Shown here one piece after another: positions 8,773 to 17,001 of a stretch of DNA of 64,000 nt; position 1 is the stretch's first letter; each line of letters starts with the position of its first letter. This DNA is from Streptomyces sp. HUAS MG91 (GTDB lineage Bacteria > Actinomycetota > Actinomycetes > Streptomycetales > Streptomycetaceae). The notes below the pieces were generated by a model, which made no database searches, had not been told where the DNA came from, and worked only from the letters and a program-made list of their open reading frames with translations. The position numbers and the translations under genes are program-made. The DNA is taken from assembly GCF_040529335.1 (NCBI RefSeq), contig NZ_CP159534.1:3410001-3474000 (forward strand), given 5' to 3'.

Positions 8773-10338
8773 CTAGTTGACTCCGATCGGGGAGGTGGGC
8801 GCGGCGGTCCGTCCCGGCACCTCGGCGCACAGCAGGTGCCGGTACACGGTGTCGAGCACCTGGGCCTGCGCCTGCCAGGTCCAGGCGTCCAGCAGGCCAG
8901 GGGTGTCGTACGCGGCGCGGTAGCGCTCCGGGGCGGCGAGCGTGGCGCGGACCGCGCGCACGAAGTCGTCGGTGTCCTCGGCGCGGAACACCTCGCCCTG
9001 CCCGGTCTCGCGGACCTTGTCGGCCATGGTCCGCACATCGCTGACGACGATGGGCAGCCGGGCGTGCGCGTACTCCATGAACTTCGTGATGAGCGCCAGT
9101 TCGTGGTTGGGCCAGTGGTGGATCGGGATGAGGCCGACGTCGGCGCCGGACAGGAAGTCGACGACCTGCCAGTGCGGGACGTACGGCAGGGCGTGCACCC
9201 GCTCGGCGACACCGAGTTCGGCGGCGCGGGCGAGCAGACCCTTCATGTACGCGCCCCGTGGCGCGAGCACGACGAACGCCGCGTGCGCGTCCGGCAGTCG
9301 GGGCAGTGCCTCGATCACGGTCCGCAGGCCGCGCTGTTCGGCCGGTGCCCCGCTGTAGACGAGCAGCGGGGTGTCGGCGGTGACGCCGCACAGGGCGCGC
9401 AGATCGGGGACCGGCCCGTCGTGGTCCTCCGGTGCCTCGCCGCCGGGGGCGTTGAGCACGACCGCGGGGGTCTCGGGCAGCCGGTGCTCGCGCCGCAGCA
9501 GCTCGGCGAGGCTGTCGGAGACGGTGACGACCGCGTCCGCGTACCGGGCGTACTCGCGCTCGTGGCCGACGTGCGCGGGCAGCCAACGACCGTGCGAGGC
9601 ACGGGGCTTGATGCCGGGCAGGTACTCGTGGGCGTCCCAGACCAGCTTGACGGTCCGGCCCCGGTCCCGGGCACGGGCCACCGCGCGGGCGCCGACGCCG
9701 ATCATCCGGAAGTCGTTGGCGTGGATCAGATCGGGGCGCAGGGCGTCGACGGCGGGCCCGAACGTCAACTCGTAGTCCCAGAGGTACGGTTCGAGGCGGC
9801 GCCAGGCGCGGTGCCCCATGCAGCGGCGCACCCCCCAGGCCCACAGCCGGTCGACCGGCCCGTCGAGTCCCTTGCGCGCGGCGCGGGCCCGCTCCAGCTG
9901 GTCGCGGCGCAGCCGGGTCCAGCGGACCATCACCTGCGCGGCGAGCCTGCGCAGCCGCAGGCTCCGGCCCTCCAAGACCCGCCGGGCCAGCAGGTCGGCG
10001 CGCCACGCCTTCGCCTGGGCGACCCGGTAGTCGGCGATGCCGCCGGGGCGGTGGGCGAGCGGGCGGCGCAGCCACGGGCGGCGGAACTGGTTGCGCCGGG
10101 CGTTGAGCTGCTTGCTCATCGGCAGCAGCCGGACCTCGGCGGCGCCGAGCCGCCACCGGCGCGGCCTGTGGTCGGGCGACTGCCCGAGCAGCGTCACCCG
10201 CCAGCCCGCGTCGGCCATCGAGCGGGCCGCCTTCTGTACGCGGGAGTCCCCTTCGACGGCGTTGTCGACCAGCATCACGACGCGGCGTCCGCCGCCCTCG
10301 GTCTGTTCTGCCGGTCCGGGGGCCGTGTCGTCTCGCAC
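8773..10338 (-). CDS. Family 4 glycosyltransferase
   Basis: This is a retaining GT-B (GT4) transferase of 521 residues. The N-terminal domain starts VVMLVDNAVEGDSRVQKAARSMA, the typical GT4 acceptor-side fold. The C-terminal domain begins near PLLVYSGAPAEQRGLRTVIEAL and holds the donor-binding HELALITKFMEYAHARLPIV, with the conserved Glu before the LPIV strand. A 100-residue arginine-rich insertion (about residues 70-165) separates the first strands from the rest. The GTG start has AAGGA six bases upstream, better than the later ATG at MLVDN. It is followed immediately by the dehydrogenase gene. The substrate is not predictable. Confidence 0.83.
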   Translation of the reverse strand: MRDDTAPGPAEQTEGGGRRVVMLVDNAVEGDSRVQKAARSMADAGWRVTLLGQSPDHRPRRWRLGAAEVRLLPMSKQLNARRNQFRRPWLRRPLAHRPGGIADYRVAQAKAWRADLLARRVLEGRSLRLRRLAAQVMVRWTRLRRDQLERARAARKGLDGPVDRLWAWGVRRCMGHRAWRRLEPYLWDYELTFGPAVDALRPDLIHANDFRMIGVGARAVARARDRGRTVKLVWDAHEYLPGIKPRASHGRWLPAHVGHEREYARYADAVVTVSDSLAELLRREHRLPETPAVVLNAPGGEAPEDHDGPVPDLRALCGVTADTPLLVYSGAPAEQRGLRTVIEALPRLPDAHAAFVVLAPRGAYMKGLLARAAELGVAERVHALPYVPHWQVVDFLSGADVGLIPIHHWPNHELALITKFMEYAHARLPIVVSDVRTMADKVRETGQGEVFRAEDTDDFVRAVRATLAAPERYRAAYDTPGLLDAWTWQAQAQVLDTVYRHLLCAEVPGRTAAPTSPIGVN

Positions 10339-10515
10339 GCTCTGTCCTTGTGTCGTCGCTGGGGCGGAGCCGGGGGCTCCGCCCCGGTCGTTCCAACGAC
10401 GCCGGTACGGGGCCGCTACGCGGCGGGGTGCGGCGTCACCCGTGTGGAGCAGCCCGGCCGGTGCCCGGGCTCGTTGGACCACGGAGCCGTCCTCCCCGCT
10501 CCCCGGAGTCACCCC

Positions 10516-11793
10516 ATGAAGACCCCCGGCACCCGCGCGGCGCTGTCGCTGCTGGTCCCCGTCGTCTACGTCCTGCTCCAGCTGATCGTGGGCACCGGGC
10601 CCACCGTCTGGCCCGATTCCACGCGGTACGCGCGCGCCGCCGAGCGGCATCTGGGCGCCGGGCGGGCCGACGCCTACGCCGCCGCGCTCGCGCCGTTCTG
10701 CGCGGACCGTGCCGAGCGGGCGGCGCGGGAGGCGGCGCTGCGGCCCCGGCCGCCGGAGCCGGTGTCCTTCCGGGCGGCGCGGGAGGAGGCGTGCCTGCGG
10801 GCGTACGCGCGCAGCGGCGACGTCACCACCCTCGATCCCCGCTACCAGTCGGTCTTCGGGAGCCGGTGGGCCTATCCCTGGACGCTGGTGCCGTTCGTCG
10901 CCGGGTTCGGCCTCGCGGACGGGCTGCGGGCGCACGGGCTGGTCACGGCGGCGGGCTGCGCGCTGCTGGCGTTCGGGGTGCTGCGGGCCGCGGGCCTGGG
11001 CAGGCGGACTTCGGCGGCCGGTCAAGTCGTGCTGCTGGCCTCGCCGTTGGGCTGGTGGTCGCTCCAGCCGCTCACCGAGGGGCTGGTGCTGGCCTGTGTG
11101 CTCGCCGCGCTGTGGGGCGCGGTCGGGCTGGTGCGCGGCGCCGGGCGGCTACCGCACGCCCTGCTGATGGCGGGCGCCCTCGCCGGGTGCTTCCTGGTCC
11201 GCTACTCCACGGCACTGCCGCTGTGCGCGGCGCTCGCGGCGGCCCTGGCCGCGCACGGGGCGGCACGGGTCCGGGCGGGCCGGTGCGCGGACGGTTTCTG
11301 GCGGGCGGCGGGGATCGCCGGGGCGGGGCTTCTCCTGTGCGCAGGCGCCGTGCCACTGCTCGGGCTGCCGTCCACCGCGGTCACGCTCCAGGACACCTTC
11401 ACCGTGCACTTCACGAGCGCGCCGGTCCCGGACCCGTGGTCGCGGCTGTGGCACCTGAACACGGCGTTCTGGAGCGGGTGGTGGGGCGAGCAGGCGGCGC
11501 GGCCGGCCTACCTCGTCCTCACCGGGGCGGCCGTCTGGGCGCTGCGCCTGCGCTCCCCCGCGCTCGGGGGCCTCTGCTGTGCCGTCGCCCTGGTCGGCTT
11601 CGCCCAGATCGCGGCGCATCCCCTGGCCGGGGAGGCGGAGCGGCTCGGGGTGCTGGGCTGGCTGCCCGTGGCCCTGGGCCTGCCGTTCGTGCCCGGGGCG
11701 TTGCGGGGGCGTGCGCCTCGGCCCCGTACGCCGGAGCCCCCGGCGGAGCGCGCGGACCGCGTCCCGGTCGAGGCCGGTTCGTCGGCCGGCTGA
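10516..11793 (+). CDS. Polytopic membrane protein of unknown function
   Basis: This 425-residue protein has one N-terminal helix, a loop of roughly 100 residues with two cysteines and many charged residues, then about eight further hydrophobic segments and an Arg/Pro-rich tail. A single helix, a large outer loop with an acidic Asp (VWPDSTRYAR) and multiple helices is the general plan of GT-C transferases, but I see no family-specific motif and leave the function open. The ATG follows CGGAG in the upstream leader. It stands alone on the plus strand between minus-strand cluster genes, and its stop codon lies at the edge of a large palindrome. Confidence 0.7.
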   Translation: MKTPGTRAALSLLVPVVYVLLQLIVGTGPTVWPDSTRYARAAERHLGAGRADAYAAALAPFCADRAERAAREAALRPRPPEPVSFRAAREEACLRAYARSGDVTTLDPRYQSVFGSRWAYPWTLVPFVAGFGLADGLRAHGLVTAAGCALLAFGVLRAAGLGRRTSAAGQVVLLASPLGWWSLQPLTEGLVLACVLAALWGAVGLVRGAGRLPHALLMAGALAGCFLVRYSTALPLCAALAAALAAHGAARVRAGRCADGFWRAAGIAGAGLLLCAGAVPLLGLPSTAVTLQDTFTVHFTSAPVPDPWSRLWHLNTAFWSGWWGEQAARPAYLVLTGAAVWALRLRSPALGGLCCAVALVGFAQIAAHPLAGEAERLGVLGWLPVALGLPFVPGALRGRAPRPRTPEPPAERADRVPVEAGSSAG

Positions 11794-11958
11794 CGGCCGG
11801 TGGGTGGCTGGTCGCGCAGTTCCCCGCGCCCCTGAAAGGCCTACGGCCTTCAGGGGAGGCTGCGCGAAGCGCTTGCCTCAGGGGCGCGGGGAACTGCGCG
11901 AGAAGAGGCCACCGGCCGTCAGCCGACCGAACCCCACAGGGGCGCGGGGAACCGCGCG
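11792..11958. repeat. Large fold-back repeat with three copies of the GCGCAGTTCC element
   Basis: Arms at about 11792-11835 and 11878-11920 are nearly perfect inverted repeats. Each contains the 20-bp core (11814-11833 forward, 11880-11899 reversed). A second hairpin (CCCCTGAAAGGCC / GGCCTTCAGGGG) and a third small one lie in the loop. A further reversed copy with one mismatch is at 11938-11957. It sits between the ends of two convergent genes, where it would act as a bidirectional terminator. Confidence 0.85.
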
Positions 11959-11986
11959 GAAGACGGTCACCCGGTCACGGCGGCGG

Positions 11987-13006
11987 TCAGGCCCCTGTGG
12001 GCTCCCGGCGCGCCGCGGGCAACCGCACAGACACCCGCTCCCGCGCCGACTCCAGCACGGCCGCGGCCACCTCCACCGTGCGCAACCCCTCCCGCAACGT
12101 GACGACGCCGGACGACCCCCCGCCCGCCACCGCGTCGCGGAACTGCTCGTGCTCCACGAGCAGCGGCTCCCGCTTGGGGGTCGCGTAACGGATCATGTCG
12201 CCCTCGCTGACCCCGCGGAACGCGCGCAGCGCCTCCCACTCGGTGGTGACGGCGCCGTTGGCGTAGTAGGTCAGGTCGGCGGTGAGGGTGTCGGCGACGA
12301 AGCAGCCGCGCTCCCCCGTCACCGCGGTGAAGCGCTCCTTGAGGGGGCTGAGCCAGTTGACGAGGTGGCTGACGAGGGTGCCGTCGGCGAGGTCGCCGGT
12401 GACGGTGACCATGTCCTCGTGCGCGCGGCCGCTCTTGCTGAGGGTGCGGGCCGACACCGACGCGTACTCCTGGCCGGTCACCCAGCCGGTGAGGTCGATG
12501 TCGTGCGTGGCGAGGTCCTTCACCACGCCGACGTCGGCGATGCGGTGCGGGAAGGGGCCCTGGCGGCGGGTGACGACCTGGAAGACCTCGCCGAGTTCGC
12601 CGGCCTCCAGGCGGGTGCGGAGGTTGCGCAGGGCCGGGTTGAAGCGCTCGATGTGCCCGACGCCCGCGACCAGGCCCCGCGTCTCGAAGGCGTCGACCAG
12701 CCGCCGGGCGGCGACCACCGAGTGCGCGAGGGGCTTCTCGATCAGGGCGCAGACGCCGTGCGCGGCGAGGGCCATCCCGACCTCTTCGTGCAGGGCGGTC
12801 GGGCAGGCGACGACGGCGTAGTCCGGGCGCAGCGCGAGGAGTTCGTCCAGGGTCGGCACGACCGGGGTGCCGTCGGCGAGGGTGCCGCCCGCCGGGTCCG
12901 TCACGCCGACCAGGTCGACCCCGTCGAGGAGGCCGAGGACGCGGGCGTGGTTGCGGCCCATGGCGCCGAGGCCGATGAGCCCGGCGCGCAGCCGTGCGCC
13001 GCCCAT
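11987..13006 (-). CDS. Gfo/Idh/MocA oxidoreductase (WbpB/WlbA-like 3-dehydrogenase)
   Basis: This NAD(P)-dependent oxidoreductase has 339 residues. The Rossmann motif GLIGLGAMGRNH lies at residues 9-20, EKPLA at 90-94, and the substrate-domain signature KDLATHDIDL in mid-protein. In the WbpB/WlbA branch the enzyme oxidises C3 of UDP-GlcNAcA, giving the 3-keto sugar taken by an aminotransferase, and that aminotransferase is encoded directly upstream: its TGA shares one base with this ATG. Function is inferred from this pairing, because the family is broad and inositol dehydrogenases look similar. Its end faces the palindromic repeat at 11.8 kb. Confidence 0.82.
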   Translation of the reverse strand: MGGARLRAGLIGLGAMGRNHARVLGLLDGVDLVGVTDPAGGTLADGTPVVPTLDELLALRPDYAVVACPTALHEEVGMALAAHGVCALIEKPLAHSVVAARRLVDAFETRGLVAGVGHIERFNPALRNLRTRLEAGELGEVFQVVTRRQGPFPHRIADVGVVKDLATHDIDLTGWVTGQEYASVSARTLSKSGRAHEDMVTVTGDLADGTLVSHLVNWLSPLKERFTAVTGERGCFVADTLTADLTYYANGAVTTEWEALRAFRGVSEGDMIRYATPKREPLLVEHEQFRDAVAGGGSSGVVTLREGLRTVEVAAAVLESARERVSVRLPAARREPTGA

Positions 13007-14103
13007 CACAGGCTCCCGGCGACGGAGTCGACGGCGTCGGCGATGTGCTCGATCTCGCGGTCGGTGACCCCGGGATGGACCGGCAGCGACAGCACCTCGG
13101 CGGCGGCCCGCTCCGTCTCGGGCAGCCGGTCGCCGGTGCTGTAGGGGGCGAGGCGGTGGATGGGCGTCGGGTAGTAGGCAGCGCTGCCCACGCCCCGCGC
13201 GGCCAGCTCCGCCCGGAACCGGTCCCGCTCCGGCACCCGCAGCGTGTACTGGTGGTAGACGTGCCGGGCGCCGTCGGCGACGTACGGCGTGGTCACCGCG
13301 TCGGCCGTGATCAGGGCGTCGAGCCGCTTGGCGTTGGCACGGCGCCGCTCGGTCCACTCCGTGAGGCGGGCGAGCTGGACGCGCCCGACGGCGGCGTTCA
13401 CGTCCGTCATCCGCATGTTGGCGCCGACAATCTCATTCACGTACGGCTGCTCCATGCCCTGGTTGCGCAACAGCCGCAGGGTGCGGGCGAGTTCGGGGTC
13501 GGCCGTGGTGACCATGCCGCCTTCGAGGGCGTGCATGTTCTTGGTCGGGTAGAAGCTGAAGCAGCCCGCGACGCCGTGCGCGCCGGCCGGGCGGGCGTGC
13601 AGGGCCGCGCCGTGCGCCTGGCAGGCGTCCTCGACGAGGGCGAGGCCGTGCCGCTCGGCGACCGGGGTCAGCCGGTCCAGGGCGGCGGGGTGTCCGTAGA
13701 GGTGGACCGGCATGATCGCCGCCGTGCGCGGGCCGACCAGCGCGGCGACCGCGTCCGGGTCCACGCAGTACGTGCGCGGGTCGATGTCGGCGAAGACGGG
13801 CTCGGCCCCGACCAGGCGGACGGCGTTGGCGGTCGCGGCGAAGGAGAAGGAGGGGACGATCACCTCGTCGCCGCCGCCGACGCCGAGCGCGAGCAGGGTC
13901 AACTGGAGTGCGGAGGTGCCGGAGTTGACCGCGACGCAGGACCGCCCCTCGACCAGTTCGGCGAACTCCTCCTCGAAGGCGGCCACTTCGGGCCCCTGGA
14001 CGACGCGGCCGGTGCGCAGGACGCGCACGGCCGCCTCGATCTCGGCGTCCCCGATGACGGGGCGCGCGGGCGGGATCGGTGCGGGAACCCCACTCGACGA
14101 CAT
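13006..14103 (-). CDS. DegT/DnrJ/EryC1-family PLP aminotransferase (WbpE/WlbC-like)
   Basis: This sugar aminotransferase of 365 residues has SGTSALQL phosphate-binding residues near 61-68, VEDACQAHG with Asp159, and the PLP lysine Lys188 in FYPTKNMHALEGG. The MVTT and LRNQGM segments that follow are standard for the family. In context it would aminate the 3-keto group of the UDP-uronate made by the adjacent oxidoreductase, with glutamate as likely donor. I used the ATG giving MSSSGVPAP; a GTG one codon upstream is equally well placed relative to a GGAG, and a TTG at 14133 is also in frame. Translational coupling to the oxidoreductase is evident. Confidence 0.88.
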   Translation of the reverse strand: MSSSGVPAPIPPARPVIGDAEIEAAVRVLRTGRVVQGPEVAAFEEEFAELVEGRSCVAVNSGTSALQLTLLALGVGGGDEVIVPSFSFAATANAVRLVGAEPVFADIDPRTYCVDPDAVAALVGPRTAAIMPVHLYGHPAALDRLTPVAERHGLALVEDACQAHGAALHARPAGAHGVAGCFSFYPTKNMHALEGGMVTTADPELARTLRLLRNQGMEQPYVNEIVGANMRMTDVNAAVGRVQLARLTEWTERRRANAKRLDALITADAVTTPYVADGARHVYHQYTLRVPERDRFRAELAARGVGSAAYYPTPIHRLAPYSTGDRLPETERAAAEVLSLPVHPGVTDREIEHIADAVDSVAGSL

Positions 14104-14189
14104 CACTGACACCACTCCGTCCGGAGATGACAACTCGGCGCGAGGTCAACTCCTCCGGGACGACCGGAGTTTTCCGGCCCTTTACGCAA

Positions 14190-15770
14190 TCACCCCATCG
14201 GCTGAAGTGTCGGATAAGGCGACTTGCGGGCGCCCTCGGACGCGTCCGGCGCCGCCGAGCACCCCGGCGCGGCGCCGCCCACCCGCTCGTACAGGCGCAC
14301 CATGCCGCTCTGCCGCCGGTCCTGGCGCACGGGCCTGAAGTCCTGCCGCAGCACGTCGAGTTTGGCGGCGTCGGTGCGGGTGCGCGCGTGCCAGCCCGGG
14401 CGGGCGGCCTCCGCGTCGAAGTAGACCCACAGCCGGGGCAGGCAGGCCATCCGGGCGCGCAGTTCGGCGGCGGGGACGTCACGGCCGTAGAGGGTGCCGG
14501 AGCGGGCGCCGGAGGAGAGCAGGGACACGTCCCGGGTGCCGGCGACGGAGGCCGGGTAGGCCTCGGCGTACTTGCGGCCGGTCTTCGGGACGTACAACAG
14601 CGGATCGCCGTAGTTCAGTCGGCGCGAGAGCATGCGGGCCACCGAGCCGAGGTCGTCGCGGCGGGCGTGCGTCGAACGCTGGTGCTCCTGGAGCGGGAGC
14701 TGGGCGAGGAAGGCGACCGCGATCAGGCCGAGGCCGGCGAGGGCCGGGGCGGTCGCGGCGGGGGCCGGGCGCGGCATCCGGGACACGAGCGCCTCGGCGC
14801 CGGCCGCCACCAGGAGCGGCACCCCGGCGAAGGCGAAGAACGCGTAGCGCGGCGCGTACAGGGGGTGCCACTGGGAGAGCGCGAGGAGGGTCAGCGGCGA
14901 CAGCAGGGCCAGCGGCAGCGCGGTCGCGACGATGCCGCAGGCGCCGTTCGCGGCGCGGGCCGGCGGGCGGGAGACGGCGACCGCGACCAGGGCGAGGGTC
15001 GCCGCGTACAGCAGCCCGTGCCCGCCGGCCGCCATCCGCAGCAGCGCCTCGGCGTCGGCGCGGCCGGGCCGCCGGATCCAGCCGACCTGGGCGCTCTGCC
15101 CCCGGGTCACCAGGGCCAGGGGCAGCAGCGAGACGGCGGCGGCCGCGGCGGCGCCGGCCCAGCCGCGCCACACGCGCACGGGCACCCGGGTCACGGCCAG
15201 GGTCACCGCGTGCGCGGGGATCACCAGGACCGCGAACTCGTGCAGCCAGGCGGTCAGCGCGACGGCCACCGCGTACGCGGCCCAGGCCCGGCCCGACGGC
15301 TCGCGCACCGCCCGCACGCACAGCAGCGTCGCGGCGGCGGCACCGGCCGCGACGAGCGCGTAGGAGCGACCCTCCTGCGCGTAGTACTGGGTGAACGGCG
15401 AGACGGCGTACAGCAGTCCGGCCCACAGCCCGGTCCTGGGGCGGACCAGGCGGGTGCCGAGGGCGGCGACCAGGCAGGCCGCCGCGGCGGCGCCGCACAC
15501 CGACGGCAGCCGGAGCAGCACCTCGCCCGGATACAGCGGCAGCAGGAAGTGCATCAGCAGGTAGTAGAGGCCGTGCACGGCGTCGATCGTGCCCAGCAGA
15601 TGCCACAGCTGCGGCAGGGAACGGGACGCGGCCATGACGGTGGCCGCCTCGTCCCGCCACATCGTCCCCCGGTCGAGGCCCCAGAGTCCGAGGACGAGGG
15701 CCACGGCACCGGGGACGGCGACGGCCAGGGCCCGGGCGCGCGCCGGCCCGGGGTGCGTGATCAGCGACAT
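14190..15770 (-). CDS. GT-C membrane glycosyltransferase (ArnT/PMT-like)
   Basis: This 526-residue polytopic protein resembles the ArnT/GT39/GT83-type transferases that use polyprenyl-phosphate sugars outside the membrane. The first helix is followed by GLDRGTMWRDEAATVM, with the Asp-Glu pair typical of the first outer loop, then SPFTQYYAQEGRSYAL in the second. About ten to twelve helices precede a soluble C-terminal portion from residue 380. The ATG at MSLITHPG is preferred over a more upstream frame beginning that has no site. It reads toward the aminotransferase with an 86-bp gap. It probably adds a lipid-carried sugar to the surface polymer; the actual donor is unknown. Confidence 0.75.
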   Translation of the reverse strand: MSLITHPGPARARALAVAVPGAVALVLGLWGLDRGTMWRDEAATVMAASRSLPQLWHLLGTIDAVHGLYYLLMHFLLPLYPGEVLLRLPSVCGAAAAACLVAALGTRLVRPRTGLWAGLLYAVSPFTQYYAQEGRSYALVAAGAAAATLLCVRAVREPSGRAWAAYAVAVALTAWLHEFAVLVIPAHAVTLAVTRVPVRVWRGWAGAAAAAAVSLLPLALVTRGQSAQVGWIRRPGRADAEALLRMAAGGHGLLYAATLALVAVAVSRPPARAANGACGIVATALPLALLSPLTLLALSQWHPLYAPRYAFFAFAGVPLLVAAGAEALVSRMPRPAPAATAPALAGLGLIAVAFLAQLPLQEHQRSTHARRDDLGSVARMLSRRLNYGDPLLYVPKTGRKYAEAYPASVAGTRDVSLLSSGARSGTLYGRDVPAAELRARMACLPRLWVYFDAEAARPGWHARTRTDAAKLDVLRQDFRPVRQDRRQSGMVRLYERVGGAAPGCSAAPDASEGARKSPYPTLQPMG

Positions 15771-15873
15771 GTGCCGAGCCTGTACGACAGACCGACTAAT
15801 CCTGGCGATGGTGGGGCACGTGCCGCCCAACGTCACCCGTTCCTACGCGAGACGGCCCGGGCCGCCGGACGGT

Positions 15874-16287
15874 CTACTCGACGACGAGCTGCACGTCGAT
15901 GTTGCCGCGCGTCGCGTTCGAGTACGGGCAGACCTGGTGGGCCTGCTCGACGAGCTTGCGGCCCGTCTCGGCGTCCACGGTGTCCGGCAGCTCCACGCGG
16001 AGCACGACGGCGAGGCCGAAGCCCTCGCCCTGCTTGCCGATGGAGACCTCGGCGGTGACGGCGGCGTCGGTGACGTCCACCTTGGCGTTGCGGCCGACCA
16101 GGCCGAGCGCGCTGCCGAAGCAGGCGGCGTAACCGGCGGCGAAGAGCTGCTCCGGGTTCGATCCCTGGCCGTTGCCGCCCATCGCGGTGGGGATGCCGAG
16201 CTGGAGGTCGATGACGCCGTCCGAGGAGACGGCGCGGCCGTCGCGGCCGTGGGTGGCGGTGGCGACAGCGGTGTAGATGGCGTCCAT
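15874..16287 (-). CDS. ohr: Organic hydroperoxide resistance protein, OsmC/Ohr family
   Basis: This thiol peroxidase reduces organic hydroperoxides, using lipoyl-type dithiols in the cytosol. At 137 residues it is the normal Ohr length. Both catalytic cysteines are present: Cys56 in YAACFGSAL and Cys120 in the typical CPYSNATRGN C-terminus. The CPYSNATRGN form marks the Ohr branch rather than OsmC. The ATG has an AAGGGCAGG leader. It is divergent from a MarR/OhrR gene and shares an operator region with it, so induction by organic peroxides through OhrR oxidation is expected. It is unrelated to the glycan genes around it. Confidence 0.95.
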   Translation of the reverse strand: MDAIYTAVATATHGRDGRAVSSDGVIDLQLGIPTAMGGNGQGSNPEQLFAAGYAACFGSALGLVGRNAKVDVTDAAVTAEVSIGKQGEGFGLAVVLRVELPDTVDAETGRKLVEQAHQVCPYSNATRGNIDVQLVVE

Positions 16288-16381
16288 GAGGGGCCTGCCC
16301 TTCGAGAGCTGATGGATCCGGGGGCGTCCTGCGCCCGCCTTCTTCCGTTCCCTGACTTCTTGCGTTCCTAAGTAGAGCACG

Positions 16382-16392
16382 CAATTCAATTG
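16382..16392. promoter_or_regulatory. OhrR operator (Ohr box)
   Basis: The palindrome CAATTCAATTG lies between ohr and the MarR-type gene. It matches the core of the known OhrR site TACAATTNAATTGTA, with GTGCA following on the right. A second, weaker AT-rich half-site (ACTTAAT) follows at about 16399. AT-rich sequence stands out in this GC-rich window, supporting a binding function. Confidence 0.75.
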
Positions 16393-16428
16393 TGCACAAC
16401 TTAATCGCCCAAGGATTACCCTGGAGCC

Positions 16429-16968
16429 ATGACCCAGCGCGACGAGTACCTCCGCCTCGACCGGCAGATCTGCTTCTCCCTGAACGCCGCGTCGCGCGCG
16501 TTCGGCGGCGTCTACCGCGTCCTCCTCAAGGGCCTGGGCCTCACCTATCCCCAGTACCTGGTGATGCTCGCGCTCTGGGAGGCCGACGGCGCGGGGCTGC
16601 CCGTCAAGCGGCTCGGCGAGCGGCTGCGCCTCGACTCGGGCACCCTGTCGCCGCTGCTCAAGCGCCTGGAGACGAACGGGCTCGTGCGCCGCGAGCGCAG
16701 CGCGCGGGACGAGCGGTCGGTGGTCGTGACGCTGACCGCGGCGGGCGTCACCCTGAAGGAGCGGGCGGCCGAGGTGCCGCGGGCGATCGGGGCGGCCACC
16801 GGGTTCGACCTGGCCGAGCTGGACGACCTGCGGTCCCGGCTCAACCGCCTGACCGAGGCGCTGGACAGCGCCGAGATCCAGACCCTCGGCGGGGACATCC
16901 GAACCCCGGGCACGGCGGACGGCGGGGACATTCAGACCTCGGGCACTACGGACGGCGCGGACATTTAG
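16429..16968 (+). CDS. ohrR: MarR-family organic peroxide sensor OhrR
   Basis: This winged-helix repressor senses organic hydroperoxides through a single N-terminal cysteine. Cys15 in LDRQICFSLNAASRAF is in the position of the reactive cysteine of Bacillus OhrR. LTYPQYLVMLALWE and the helix-turn-helix with wing SGTLSPLLKRLETNGLVRRE and RDERSVVVTLT follow. The fold ends near residue 147. After that, this copy has a 30-residue tail built from an 11-residue repeat (GGDIRTPGTAD, GGDIQTSGTTD, GADI), which most OhrR proteins lack. ATG start with GGAG at the right distance. It probably represses both itself and the divergent ohr gene. Confidence 0.92.
   Translation: MTQRDEYLRLDRQICFSLNAASRAFGGVYRVLLKGLGLTYPQYLVMLALWEADGAGLPVKRLGERLRLDSGTLSPLLKRLETNGLVRRERSARDERSVVVTLTAAGVTLKERAAEVPRAIGAATGFDLAELDDLRSRLNRLTEALDSAEIQTLGGDIRTPGTADGGDIQTSGTTDGADI
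16888..16964 (+). repeat. 33-bp tandem repeat, 2.3 copies, inside ohrR tail
   Basis: Units 16888-16920 and 16921-16953 are alike at most positions, and a partial third unit (16954-16964) runs into the stop codon. The period is a multiple of three, so copy-number change would keep the frame. It encodes the low-complexity C-terminal tail. Confidence 0.8.
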
Positions 16969-17001
16969 GGATCTTCCGGGCGGGACATACGCTCCCGAAC
17001 C

